Below, in pieces: positions 1-12,891 of a DNA stretch of 64,000 nucleotides. Where the stretch lies: NCBI RefSeq assembly GCF_020536995.1, contig NC_068359.1:89486353-89550352 (forward strand), in the 5' to 3' direction. Position numbers and translations under genes: made by a program. How positions within the stretch are numbered: the stretch's first letter is position 1; every line of letters begins with the position of its first letter. The stretch is from Dreissena polymorpha (taxonomy: Eukaryota; Mollusca; Bivalvia; Myida; Dreissenidae). The notes under the pieces are model-generated. The model had not been told where the DNA came from and made no database searches. It worked only from the letters and a program-made list of their open reading frames with translations.

Positions 1-666
1 ACCCGAAAATGAGTGTAAACATGTTTATTTCTTATATGGGACCCTTCAATGTTTTACCGGTATGGAACAATAAATTGTATTAAACAAATTGCATTAAACA
101 AATGATGTCCAATACATGTACATCGCAAGCTACATGTATATTGCGATCATGGTCCATGGATGTGCAGTGTAGTTAAGTAAACAACTGATTGCTAAAAAAA
201 TAGAATCATTAATGATTATCATTTTACTGCACAAAATTCAGGGCAACCACAAAATAAGTATGGGTGACCTAATTTTGTACTCTTGCGGCCCTGCAGGGCG
301 ACTTGCTTTTAGCAATATTTTACACCCATGCAGGTGTGTAGCTTTCTTAAAGCACTGTTAAATATGTAGTTTATACATTGTGTTGCTCTCCCTGCCCTAT
401 TGTTGAGGTCAATATGCTGCATTGTCATTGAAGTCATGGGGTGTGTGGCACCAGGTTTGGCACGAATAAAAACGTCCCGGGAAATCCGATCAATACTTTG
501 AAAGTGGGCAATACTGGGCAATATTACCTTTTCTTCAATACATATTCAGTTTTGATTGCTATCATAAATCATAAATGCTCTGCAATAATCTTTTATAAAG
601 AAAAAGACAATCTTTTCATTTAAAGATGCATAATACAAGGTATGAGGCATAATGTGTAGAAGTAGA
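1..666. other. AT-rich stretch, no gene seen
   Basis: No coding exon, RNA gene or terminal repeat could be supported here. Short open frames show no recognisable protein features. Confidence 0.5.
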
Positions 667-1033
667 ACAGCGATTTCTTTTCTTCTTTGTAAAGTACCGA
701 AAAACGGCACTTTCCCAATCTGGGAAAATTACATATTTCCCAAATGAAGGTTAATTTTTTTAATTAACTTTAATAAATTTACCTATGCAGCTCTATGGCT
801 AGAACCTTAGTAAATATAATATTAAATACTTGACATCAGTTATTCTCAATTTTAAGGTATTTGTTAGCAAAACCTCAAATACTAATTTCCCAATTTAAAG
901 ATTCTACGACGCATTTTCCCTATTTCAAGGTTTTCACGACTCAAATTTTCCCAATTTTGAGGTTTTCACGACTTAATTTTTCCCAATTGGACCGGTACGG
1001 GTACTTTTCCCAATAGGACAAACAAATCGCTGT
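667..1033. mobile_element. Short non-autonomous DNA transposon (hAT-like?)
   Basis: The ends are inverted copies beginning ACAGCGATTT. They continue with imperfect matches containing GTACCG and TTTCCCA. The interior repeats the motif TTTCCCAATT and phrases such as GGTTTTCACGACT in tandem, so it looks like a MITE with internal repeats. There is no coding capacity. The inner CAGCG end resembles hAT termini, but I could not find an exact 8-bp target duplication; only AGTA is shared on both sides. The family assignment is inference. Confidence 0.55.
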
Positions 1034-1405
1034 AGTATTCTTCAAGTGGAAGAAAATATTAACTGATTGATTCAGTTTTTAATGTTAATGTATACCCTTA
1101 ATGGGGAAGGAGTATGTCCACTGAACATGTGTATAACACCTGAAGCGATGTGCGTGCACAGTTCTTTTGCCAGAATTCTTCATGCATTATTTTCTGAGAA
1201 TCAGGCGAAATTATTTTTTTTAATTAAAATATATCGAATATATGTAGGTGTTGTGTTAACACTAGCACAGGTGTCTGCTTTTATTTGTAATTAATGTAGA
1301 AATTCAATATACATGTGCACATGTAGAGGACCAATACAATGCATGGAATATGTAAAAATTTGGATTATTTTAATTGAAGTAAGATTTTAAAATTGAATTA
1401 CACCT

Positions 1406-1917
1406 CGTCTACTGAATTCAATAAGTCATGTAACTGACATTTTTATACATTTTTACTTTTTTCCATTGTTGTGTTTATTAAGGTGACATACATCAACTGT
1501 TAAAATATTAAGTCAACCTTTTTGGTAAAATAATGATTTTACCAAATTTTTAAAATTAACATTACGAACTCATGTCATTTTCTGAATGTAAAAAGCAGCG
1601 TAACTAACATTTTGTTAAATTTTCAGGAGAAGCCAAAAACTGTTTTATCAAAATAATAAACATTTTTTTCGTATTCAAATTTTCTGATTAGTATGATCAA
1701 AACACTTGAAAAACGAAACAAACCCCAAATTGATATGTCTTTTTTAAAACAATAAAACATTAAAAAAGGAGCAGTTCCCATAATTTCAAAACTGATATAT
1801 TTTTAATGCAAAAAGTAACGTAAGTGCTCTTACTGCATATCGGAAAATGTTGGAAAATATGCATTCCTGAACAATTCACAAAATGTCAGTTACCCTAGTT
1901 ATTACATTCAGTAGACG
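1406..1917. mobile_element. 512-bp MITE with ~38-bp TIRs and ACCT flanks
   Basis: The left end CGTCTACTGAATTCAATAAG and the right end read in reverse (CGTCTACTGAATGTAATAAC) match over roughly 38 bp, both running into GTAACTGACATTTT. Directly outside each end is ACCT (1402-1405 and 1918-1921), a candidate 4-bp target duplication. The interior is AT-rich and non-coding. I do not recognise the superfamily. Confidence 0.7.
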
Positions 1918-2469
1918 ACCTGTTTATCCCTGATTTTGGCGGTTTCCTTTTTTTCAAGTGTTGTACATGTAATTTTAGTGAAACAAAATACTCGGAGCGC
2001 ATTCGTATGACGTCATCCTAGAGGGTTTATTTCTTAATGTACTCACAATTATATGAGGAACCGCTTGATACGAGGGCAAGGTACCATACAACAAAATACA
2101 CGGAGTGCCTGGGTCAATCATTAATTTCAACAGCTATTTCTGGTAAAACAAATATCACCAGAATAAGTTTTTTTTTACCGGCATAAGGTAACTGGAGAGT
2201 ATATGTTGCAAACTAAATATGCTCCTGTATATGCTTGTTGAGTCGTGGGTTATTTTCATTAAGTTGTCACATCACAAAATCAAATATTTAATACATATAT
2301 GACTATGAATCATTATAAATATAATTATTAACATTTGGCCTTTATATGTGTTGCTACTTTTCAAATGTTTATATTCTGTAATAATAATAAATAATCGATT
2401 GTGTTGATGGTATCAAACTGCAATCTTGAAGTAGTTTCTTGCAGAGCCGTGCATTCTGATTGGCTATTC

Positions 2470-3738
2470 CAGGGTTCCCACTGTCAATCGCCATTGGCGC
2501 CAACGGCGACAAAATAAAAATTCTGGCAACAAATTTCCACAAATGGCGATTTGTTGAAAATACACATTGTTTTCTGCAAAATATTTCCTTTGAATAATAT
2601 AAGACCCTCTGTTAACCAGCCACTTTACTGCAGTCGTTATACAATCGATTTATGTGACGTAAGGGATACTGTTGAAATCAATGGATCATGCTGAGTGACT
2701 GTGGCAAAGTGGCATGTAATGGTGATAATAGCGATGATTTGGGGTGTTGTAAGTTATCTTAATTGGTCGTTAGTTGTATTGCTTCAGAGATATGGCAACA
2801 TTGAAATATACCAACTTTGCGTTTAAATGTGAAGTGTTTGTCACAGTGTACGAAGCTGATTCAAGACTGTTACGTTGACCACCATGACAATCAAAAAGGT
2901 TCGTATGGTTTGTTTTTAGCAATTTCGGTGTAATTTTAGGAAATAATTAAACAATTTACATGTATTGGTTCTATATAAATGTGGCATAATATCTCTGTTT
3001 TACTCGTAAAAATGGCAAGTTAAGAGTGTATAACGCCTTGTAGAAAGTGAACGTTAGATTCTGATAATATTGAGACTCCTTCAAAAATGCAAACCACTAT
3101 ACATTCACCAGCTAACAAAAAAAAGAAGACAGTTGTTACTTAGTCAGAAAAAATCTATGCTGTGTGAACTCTGTATATCCTTGAAACTAATCAATTCATT
3201 CACCACAGGATATACTGTCTTAAAAAGGATAACATTGTTTAGCACATGCAAATAAATTTGACAATTAATGTACACAAACGCTTATTGTATTTGACTGTGT
3301 TGTGTTATGGGCTCTATGTAGTAGGTCATATGCTAGAAAACATTTATATTATTTGCACGCATCAAATTAATTCATTTATTGATAACTATTAGTATTGTGT
3401 TAAAATTATATTTCCATTTTTGTATTTTTAGATTACAAGAAGGCTGCTGAAGCACCCAAACTTTGGCAACATATGCAGGCTGCTAAGGTGTCAATCAACA
3501 AGACTTACAATTTATTAAACGTGCCTTTATTGAATGAACTTGTTAATCGTGCTGTCATTTAACATCAATAATACCGTTATTAAATCAATTTATTAAACAT
3601 ACTGTAAAATGCTCAGTTTGTGTTTGTATTATAATAACATGATCTTCATTGTTCCAAGGAAGCCCCAGTGTGGCAACATCTGTTTGAATTTGGCGAAAGT
3701 GAATGGCGACAACTTTTTATAGCCCAGAGGGAATCTTG
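2470..3738. mobile_element. Possible hAT-like non-autonomous element
   Basis: The left end reads CAGGGTTCCCACTG and the right end in reverse reads CAAGATTCCCTCTG, an 11 of 14 match. CAGGG is a common hAT terminus. The flanks share a degraded GCTAT-containing octamer. The two ends also share 'ggcgac' and 'ggcaaca' sub-motifs. The interior has short open frames (2791-2877; 3432-3560) but no recognisable transposase. The boundaries are tentative. Confidence 0.35.
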
Positions 3739-6700
3739 CTATGCCAATTTCAAGATTTGCATACTATAAATAGACTTAAAACTGACATTGCAGGGAAGGT
3801 TAATTTCTTTTGGAAAAATGTCAACAGATGTAGTATGTAGACTAGTATGATAAATACTAGTAAATAAACGAGTTTTTGTTACTTAGGAATACTATATTAA
3901 CAAGACATAAAAGAGCAAATATTTGATGAATTTTAATACAATCTATTGACTTGTTTTGTCGCCTTTTTTTATCAGCAAAACGATAGTGACTGAGTCAAAA
4001 CTGTTTCCGTAACGCACTGCAAATTTTCTATCAAGGGATATGCGATCTCTATACCCACGACTCAACAAGAACCTACCATCAACACATATGTTTGAAAATG
4101 AGCGCAACAACTTGCAATGACCAAAAGGACAACCCTAGCAAAACAGGGACAATTGAAGACTTTTGTTTTAAATAAACAATAATTTGTGCAAGAAACTTAA
4201 CATTTGGTTTGAGAAGCTGCAAAAAAATGGTGATCTAACGAAATATTTAATTAAATTAAAAAAACTATAAGCAACAAATACACAGTGGTGCGACATTCAC
4301 CTTAATGAGAGACTGTCTCTTGATTGGTAATTTTGTAGATTTTTCTGTCGCGAAATCGAAATTCATCAAGACATATGGGCCAGGTTTCAGACAAGCTCAT
4401 CACGTATTTACTTTAGAAAAGACGCTAAAACATGTCAAACTAGTACGTACCTTGTCCAGAACACAATAATCCACTAAATTACTTCACATGAACGTATGTT
4501 AAAGAGTTTTAATCCGATGAAAAACACTTTATTCCAAAAATCCATTTCGTCAGACATTTTGTGTGCATTACGGAGACTCCGGAGATGAACACAGTGTTTC
4601 GATTGGCCAACTCACTGAGTTACACACGGTCGCCGTTATGGCGGAATTGTCCGAGGGTTCCCGATTGTGAGTCAGCACTTGTGACATTGAGCATGCGCCA
4701 AGCGTATTTGGTTTATAGAAATATACAACAAACACGGTATGGCTTTCCAAAGGTGAAACTGCGACCCAATAATTATGTTTAAGAATGTACGCTCAGTACA
4801 TAAATTGAAACCTGCAGATTTATTTAAAACAAACAATTTTACTGGGTCGTATTAGTGTTGGGTCTTGTCCCAATATTTAGGTACGTCCCAATAAATAGAT
4901 CATAGACCCAACTATTCGGGTGTGGGAGTTACAATAGTCCCAACAAGTCATTAATAAATGTTAGTATTGTCAACCAAACTATTGAAATGAATTACTTATT
5001 TCGTAATTTCAATGTAAAATGTTTGTATCAAAAGTCTCAACTGTATTTCGTGATTTCACAGCTATTTCAACGAACACATACTTTAACTTGAGTATAATTA
5101 CACTTTTCTTAATAGACTCGATAGCTGTAAAACTAATGGATAAAACAAACGGTCTATTTTAAGTGTCAGACACGTCTAGAAAGCAATGCATGTATTTGTT
5201 TAAATTTATTATGTGTACGAGATATGTACTGTTAAATAACAAGAGTATAAATCTAATTGATTATCCTATATTTTATGCATGCATGTTAACCAAAATGTAT
5301 ACCTTGTTATTAATGCAGAGCTGTTGATTTGGCTTAAAACACTCTTTTGTGAACATCGTTATATAAGGTGATAGTAAGAAATCGCCCTATTGTGGGGGGT
5401 ATCTCCAATACAAAATAATCTATTCCTAAATTAGATAAAAGAAAATAACAATGCCATGTAGTAAATAATATAATAATCGTTCCATGCTGAATATTATATC
5501 GTTTTTCAATAGGTCTTTGCATTATTTCTTATTAAGCATAAAGTTTACGCGAGATTATACGATTTTTTTATATGTGTTTAATTGTAATCAATGGATAAAA
5601 TATGCTACAATAACACAAAATAGGCAAGGAAAATAATACATTGAAGACGAATTTCATAAAATGCAGCAAAGACAAATTAGCGCCCGAGCCGATTGTGACG
5701 AAGATATTTCGTACATATTTTCCTACAGTAACCGAAGCATTCGACTTTTTAGTTAGTGTTCGTGTGTCGTATGAATATATATCGTTGCAGGAATTTAAAA
5801 TGAACCGTTAAACTAAATTTAGATTCACATCGTACATGCATGATTTACATGCTGGCGAATTCGACTGTACAGACATTTTCGATTTCAGAATTAAATATCT
5901 GACTTTTTTCGCATTATTCGACACATGTTTTTCTTTTATATTATTTTATATTGACATGTGTGTTGGATAAGTTTGTTTACACATTTTATATAAATTAATT
6001 AATATTCGACAAAATCGTATAACCTCGCTTTAAAGATATTCAGCTACACGCTTGAACGCTTCAATATGCGATAACCATTTTTATCTTCAATATTTTAATA
6101 GTTCAGTCTTTGGAGGCTTTAAAAGCTTAGCTTAAATGTGTCATGTTGATAAAAACATAATGACGGTCTATTTAACACTTAGTTTGTTTGACGTTTTGCT
6201 ATAAATGCAACGCACATTTGATAGTTCTGTTTATTTTATAGACGGAACATATTTCTATTTACTAGTCACTAAATACCTTTACTATAATCGTTTTAATAGA
6301 ATTTACATATTTGCGTCACTAGGGCACTAATTATGTTTGTAATATTCCATATAAGGGTCACGCATTTCGCATTTATGTTTTCAATAGCTATCGTTGTTGA
6401 ACGCGCATTTGTTTTGTGATCACTTCTAGTAGAAAGGTTAATACAGTAATAAAGTGATGTTGATGTTTAAGTAGCCTAGCCCTTTTCTTGCAGCATGAAA
6501 GGAAGTAGGTGATCACATACGTATAAAATATTGCATATTGAATCACAAATAGCGAAATACAAGTATTATTTTGTATTTAATGTCGTTATACGTTTTGACA
6601 GTATGAAGCAGCTGAAACAGATGTTCTGTGTAAACGGCTTGGTGGTTAAAATCACCTGACAGTGTGATCCCGAATAAAATGTTAAAACCAATGCCCGATG

Positions 6701-7397
6701 TTTATTAATGCAATATTTAAGCGATGTTACGTAACGCTCCTAATACCGCGAAGTTATGTGTATGCTGGAGTGCTAAGAATGTACCCATTAACGGCGCATT
6801 TTCATTACACGAATCCCGTGTTTATTGAAAATCCTCAAAATTATATTATAATTTTCCTCAGGTGATTTTGCAATAGCTGATCATGGGTAACGTACATCAA
6901 CTATATGTAAGATAACCCAACAGGTAAATGGTTAAAATTGTTATATTCCATATTAATGGATTCACATTAATTGCAAATGTTGAGTTATTCCATGCACATC
7001 GCATCGCTTTTCGAGTCGCTTTTCGAATCGCTTTTCGATTGTCGTGCGTGGTGAGTCGTGCGGTATGCGTACTGGGTTACTTTTTTTGTAAACGATATCT
7101 CCTCCTAAACTATTTACAAATTGTCATTAAAAATCTCATGAACAAACCTTAAATTAGCCTTTAAAGATTTTTCCTTTTTTTCGTTACGATGTTTTTGTAT
7201 TTCGTCGGAATTTAAATACATTTCAGCAGAAAGATTTTCATAAATCATCTTCTGTAATACCATATAACTTAGATGGTTAATATTGTTATGTGTTATTTCG
7301 TATTGTGGTCCTCTATTACTTTAGTTAAATACATGTTTCCTTATTAAAAACTGATCGCATCATTTGGACACTTGATACATACGCATTTAAATAGAAA
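3739..7397. other. Gene-poor AT-rich stretch
   Basis: No gene could be modelled in these 3.7 kb. Minor structure: a block around 4840-4940 repeating 'gtcccaa' motifs; a short run of ATCGCTTTTCG-like units near 7000-7040; and a segment near 5755-5800 resembling the right end of the TTAA-flanked element at 49.5-52.6 kb (shared GTTCGTGTGTCGTATGAATA), probably a fragment of that family. Confidence 0.5.
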
Positions 7398-7529
7398 ACA
7401 AGATAAGTATTGATGCAGCGTCGGGAATTTCAGTGTAAAAGGCACTCAATGAAGTTACATGGAACGTTTTTTTTCTACTGTAAATATTAATATATTGGCC
7501 GATTATTTTAAAGAAAATAGAAAAAGATA

Positions 7530-7648
7530 ATGGTAAAAGCATTATCTATGATTGTGTGTTATAACTACCTAATAACCATTATCTATGATGTTATGTTATA
7601 ACCCCCAAATAACCATTATCTATGATTTTGTGTTGTAACCCCCAAATA
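7530..7648. repeat. Tandem ~43-bp repeat, about three units
   Basis: Units contain ATAACCATTATCTATGAT followed by a GTTATAAC-type phrase. The right arm carries the matching sequence in reverse at about 54190-54275 with about two units, so copy number changed after the arms separated. Confidence 0.7.
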
Positions 7649-8301
7649 GTTCATAGTTCATTTTATTTACATTGGTTTCCTTTTTTTTACTGGCATCCGT
7701 GGGCAGTTTTCATTAATGGAACAGAACTGTGTAGGTTTAAAAAATTCTGCTTCATCTTGTAAGCGTAATTTCATATTTTTCTCAACTTCAAGGGGAGATG
7801 ATTCTGAACATATTCTTACTTTCCTCATTTACGATAGGGTATGAGTACTCATTGATATGAAAACACTGTAAAATTTTTAATGTGTTTACGAACCCTCATC
7901 CCCCACCCTCTCACACATATATTTCATGGTCGATTTAAATGTAAACCCGGAAGTTTATACGCTGGATAGTGAGCGGGGTTAAAGGTCCATACCAAAGGGT
8001 CCATACCACTGGCAAGATATGGGTCAGACCTGCGGCCTTCTATACGTGGCTCTTAAAAAAACCTGTAGGAGGACTTGATAGTAATGAGACTGGGGTGCTG
8101 TGATGGTGCTTTTCATTGATAAACGGCTGCTTCCTTTATCAAGACACATTATTAAATTAATAATACGTGTCGCGCTTCGCGCTCTATAGCGCCTTGATTA
8201 GTAATTAGGTGGTTGCTTAGATTGTGAAACAAAGAAGGTTTTAATGTGTTAACGACCCCCCACCCTCTCACACATATATTTCATGGGCATAATAAAAATG
8301 A

Positions 8302-11115
8302 AAGGTCCAAAGTCGCTCTCCTGAGATAAAAAGATACGACCTGTTCTTTGAAGCCCAATATATCAATAGAACAAATGTTCTAACCAAGTTTCATGAAGGA
8401 TGAACAACAAATGGCCCCCTGGCGACCAAGTTGTTCAACAGACTGGAACCATTTTTGAACTCGTCCAATATATTATTGGGACAAATCTTCTGACAAAGTT
8501 TCATGAAGATCCAAAAATAATTGTGCCCTCTACAGTGTTAACAAGGCAAATATTCATGACGCACAACGGAAGACAGACAATTGACAAAAGGTGATCATCA
8601 AAGTTCACCATGAGCAAAAAATATTATGCTCATAAAGATTGTCACCATGTGTGAAGATCAGCAAGTGTCATTCATATTGAACTAAACATGTGACTAAAAG
8701 TATCCACAATGTTTCACTATAAACAACTGTGGTAGTGCGGTCTCGTTCGCTTACGCAAGTGAACCGGTCACGGGACGGTTACGAGTTCTGTAACTTTGTG
8801 AGCACTTTGTAATACGGAAATATTTATCGAGTCTAATTCAAGAACGCTTATTTCCGATCAGGATGACACCACTGACTGGTTGTAATTCCATTAACTAAAG
8901 GCGTCCAGTCAGATACGCCTGAATACACTCAAAGAATTAATCTATAAGTGAAAATCAAAGCAGCTTTAACGAAAATAACTAACTTTTATTCTACGAACTA
9001 GACAAAAAGAAGAACAATGAAGAGAATTAAGGACAGGTACAAGCCAAGTCTAAAGAATCTTAGCATCGTTTAAAATGAACAAATATAGCAAATAACTTAA
9101 TGAATGTAAATGGAAGCCTGTTTAAACTATAACTCTTATATAAAAGAAGGTGTATTTTCTCAAACCGTCATTGTTATGAATATTAGAACGGTTATATTTA
9201 CCATTTTTATACCTTTTCTGTACATATTGTATCATATAACAGAAGGGAATAGTAACATTATATACTGTGAACTCATTACAATCCAATATTGAGCAAGGAG
9301 ATTATTCATATCCATGTCTATTCATATCTATGTTTTCAGTAAAATAAACTCATATCTCTGTTTTCAGTAAAATATAAATATAAACTGGAAAAGTGATTCG
9401 TTTTAAAGTCTCTTTATCAATTAATTAATACTGTTATTTTTCAGTCAGATTTAAATTTTATATTATCATAATCTACAACTGCAAATATGTATTCTGTAAT
9501 TGATTATTAATTCACATGTAGCTAAATTGTAATTTACAAAATAAAAAGAATTATGACCTGATTACTTTCTTAAGAATATATTGTGAATAATTCAACATTT
9601 TGTGCAAGTAGATTATCCTTTAACATGTAATTTGTTTAATGCTCATCAGATTATTTGCAATATATAATATCATAATCTCAGAAAATTAAAACACTGAACA
9701 GCACATTTCATCTTTTTTTATCTGTTATAATCATAACACACAGTGCTGGCTGGTCACAAGTAGATATCAAATTACTCTGCTCCTCAGTGTTTTATTGCCA
9801 AGCAATTATTTATGGATTTCTCCCTCCATGATAAGGTGTTTGGTGAAAATGCTGCCTTTGTCCTATAACTCTTTGGAACTCTGTAGGGGTTTTCTCAAAG
9901 ATGGCTTATCAGTAATAGTTCCCATTATAGATTAATTTGCTACAAACTGATAACAAATGAGACAAAACGATTATTACAGATTTACACTAGAAATTACAAC
10001 ATAGCCAAAAATGTCATTAAAATTGAAAAATATGCAATTTGAAGTATTTACGCTATAAGTGTTTTGAAACCAAGGGGTTTAACAAATTCCAGAGGTGAAC
10101 TGAATGAGTCAGCAGGTTAAACAAGGGATTTAACTATTAGTAAGCATGTACAGAAAGTATCTACAAGTTATCTTTCTTAAACATTATGGCTTATCACAAC
10201 TAGACTGTTGATATGTTTTCATGATATACATATAGAGAAAACTGCCCAACCCCTGGCGGCCATGTTTTTCCACCAATCATGACCATTTTCGAACTCGTCC
10301 GAGATATCTATAAAATTGATGTTTAGAAAAAAGTATGATGATTTGGCAAATAAATGTGATTTCTAGAGTGTTCACAAGCTTTTTTACTATATAAATATAA
10401 GGAAAATGACCCCCCCTCTGGCGGCCATGCTTTTTTACTGATCCGAACCATTTTCGAACTCAACCGTCATATCCAGAAAACACATGTTTTGACCAAATTT
10501 CATGAAGATTGGACCAAAAAAATGTGACTTTTAGAGTGTTCACATGTTTTCACATAATACATATAGAGAAAACTGCCCCGCCCCCTGGCGGCCATGTTTT
10601 TTTACCGATATGAACCATTTTCGAACTCGTCCGAGATATCAATGAAACCAATGTTTTGACCAAGTGTCATGATGATTGGGCAAAAATTGTGACTTCTAGA
10701 GTGTTCACAAGGTTTCTCTATAGCCATATAAGGAATACTGCCCCGCCCCCTGGCGGCCATGTTTTTCAACGGACCGGAACCAGTTTTGAACTCAACCATA
10801 ATATCATATAGACAAACATTTTGACAAAGTTACATGAAGATTGGGCATCAAATGTGACTTCTACAGTGTTCACAAGGTTTTTCTTTTTTTGACCTAGTGA
10901 CCTAGTTTTTGACCCAGCATGACCCAGTTACGAACTCAGTCGAACTATCAATGGGATAAATATTCTGACCAAGTTTCATGAAGATCAGACAATAAATGTG
11001 GCCTCTGGTGTGTTCACAAGGCAAATGTTGACGACGGACGACGCACGACGGACAACGGACATAAGGCGATCACAAAAGCTCACCATGAGCACGTTGTGCT
11101 CAGGTGAGCTAACAA
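8302..11115. mobile_element. Left-arm-specific cluster of bivalve-type repeats
   Basis: Homology to the right arm stops near 8302 (after the CACACATATATTTCATGGGC phrase) and resumes near 11115, so these 2.8 kb are an insertion or nested insertions private to this arm. The left part (8310-8640) and right part (10216-11115) are both from the 'accaagtttcatgaagat' repeat class. The 1.5 kb between (8650-10200) shows no gene and no recognised repeat. Confidence 0.6.
10216..11115 (+). repeat. pearl-like element with ~165-bp tandem core units
   Basis: The phrase GCGGCCATG recurs at 10256, 10421, 10588 and 10753, a spacing of 165-167 bp. Each unit also holds a 'cgaactc' phrase and an 'agagtgttcacaa' phrase. 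The last part has 'gacgacggac' runs and then a hairpin (AGCTCACC pairing with GGTGAGCT) followed by AA. The tandem core with distinct flanks resembles the 'pearl' elements described in bivalves. The end hairpin plus CTAA recalls a Helitron 3' end, which is inference. Confidence 0.6.
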
Positions 11116-11204
11116 AAAATTGTTACAATAAAACAGCATATTTATTTAAACTAAAATGTCTACATCAAAACAAAAAGTTAACATAGAACACAAATAAAAT
11201 AATT

Positions 11205-11276
11205 TTATTCTACTGGGGCTCGAACCTTGGGCTTCTCACATTTGAAGCCAGCGTGTAACCACTACTCTACGGAACC
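11205..11276 (-). other. tRNA-Val(CAC)-like pseudogene or SINE head
   Basis: On the minus strand it begins GGTTCCGTAG like the tRNA-Val copies in the right arm and keeps a box B (GGTTCGAGCCC). The anticodon arm is more degraded than at 53753. It lies in the segment shared by both arms, so it was present before they separated. The acceptor stem does not close, so it is not a working tRNA gene. Confidence 0.6.
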
Positions 11277-11995
11277 GCTTGAAAAATCACCTTCTTACTA
11301 AGATATCAAGGTAGTGGGAGCCTAATGGGTACTTTTCCAGAAACACTCTTTGTTATTTCCACATAGTAAATTGTATATCACAACTAATTGCAAAATTTTA
11401 AAACATTTTACCAGCCGGTTAACTTTTTATACGTGGTTGAATACACTTAATCCTTGACTCGGTTGGGCGTTTTCTATGGATTTACCCTATATCCAAAATA
11501 TATAGTTTTTTGTAATGGGATATACATATATTTTGACAATTAAGTAAATAAACGTACTCGACTGGATTTTGTTAGTAGATACAGAATTATAAAAGTGTCA
11601 TTGAGAGAAAATTGTGCCTTTGATGTCCAATAATATATGCACTTATCTGGATAAAATGGCAAAAACGACAACAAATGGTTCAGTGACAAGAAACTTTAAT
11701 TACGTTTTATGTCACTTGTAGTGTGATGAAATGCATATATCGTACATATTTATTTAACACAACATATTTTCTACATACTGAATGAATTTCAGGAAGTTTT
11801 ACCGTTCCTATATCAAGAAAGTTTACTTTGAGTATGCCTACCCCAATTCATTTTCACGCAATGAATTTAAGTATAAATTTGTATATCACTTCTTTTTGGG
11901 GTTTTCTAGTTGCTTATTAAAAGCTACAGTTATAAACCATGACATTTGAAGACATTTAGCTAACTTTGAATTATATTGATATAAAAATACATTAA

Positions 11996-12570
11996 CAAGA
12001 GCACTGCATAACGGGTGCCACGCTCGGCTGCGAAAGCTTGTCAGAATTTGTTTTTAATTTTTTTTAGAGGTCACAGTGACCTTGACCATTTAACTAGTGA
12101 CCCAAAATGGGTGTGTAGAACTCATCAATTGCATGTACATATGAAGTTTCAAAGTTGTAGGTGGAAGTTCTGTGATGTTAGAGGCAAAGTTAAAGTTTTA
12201 TTTAAGAGGTCACCGTGACCTTGACCTTTGACCTTATGACCAAAAAATGGGTGTGGTGTGTAGAACTCATCAAGGTGCGTGTACACATAAAGTTTCAAAG
12301 TTGTAGGTGGAAGCACTATGATGTTAAAGGCAAAGTTAAAGTTTTATATTAGAGTTCACAGTGACCTTGACCTTTGAACTAGTCACCCAAAAATGGTTTT
12401 GCATGTATAACTCATCAAGTTGCATGAACATATGAAGTTTCAAAGTTGTAGGTGGAAGCACTTTAATTTTAGAGCCAATGTGAAGGTTTTAGCACGACGG
12501 CGGACGTCGGACGGCGGACGACGAAGAGGCAATGACAATACCTCAGAGTTTTCTCCGAAAACAGCCTAGC
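11996..12570 (+). repeat. Dispersed bivalve repeat with three ~145-bp units
   Basis: Tandem units begin near 12065, 12207 and 12353. They contain GTGACCTTGACC, an 'aactcatcaa' phrase and 'agtttcaaagttgtaggtgg'. The first unit has the perfect palindrome AGGTCACAGTGACCT at 12068-12082. The block ends in GACGGCGGACG-type runs. The same element lies in the opposite arm (48775-49345), so it predates the separation of the arms. Confidence 0.75.
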
Positions 12571-12891
12571 TAATAATACAATCTTACGGTCACCTTAAGT
12601 GAAAAGGCAACATATGATTACAGGCGCAGTTCACCACAAAATGTAAAAGTTGTCCCAATATTACGTAGCATGAAGAATTATAAGTTATCATGTTTCTTTA
12701 AACATGTAACACAATAATATACAACTTACATTTAATAAAAACAGCCAGATTAATGACAACTAGATGTATGTAATTTAGTATCAGTATAAAGCCATTGCGT
12801 GATTTTACTGGCCGCGTGTCATTTGAAAGCCATATTATCTCGTTCCGTCACTTTTCGTCACTGTAAAACGGACCGATTTTATGGACCACTT

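Noticed and set aside
3432-3560. Exon-like plus-strand segment YKKAAEAPKLWQHMQAAK after a TTTTTAG acceptor
   Set aside because: It lies inside a probable transposon remnant, has no partner exon and resembles no transposase I know.
4638-4666. Possible first coding exon MAELSEGSR before a GTGAGT donor
   Set aside because: Nine codons with a good start and donor, but no downstream exon could be linked and no homologue was recognised.
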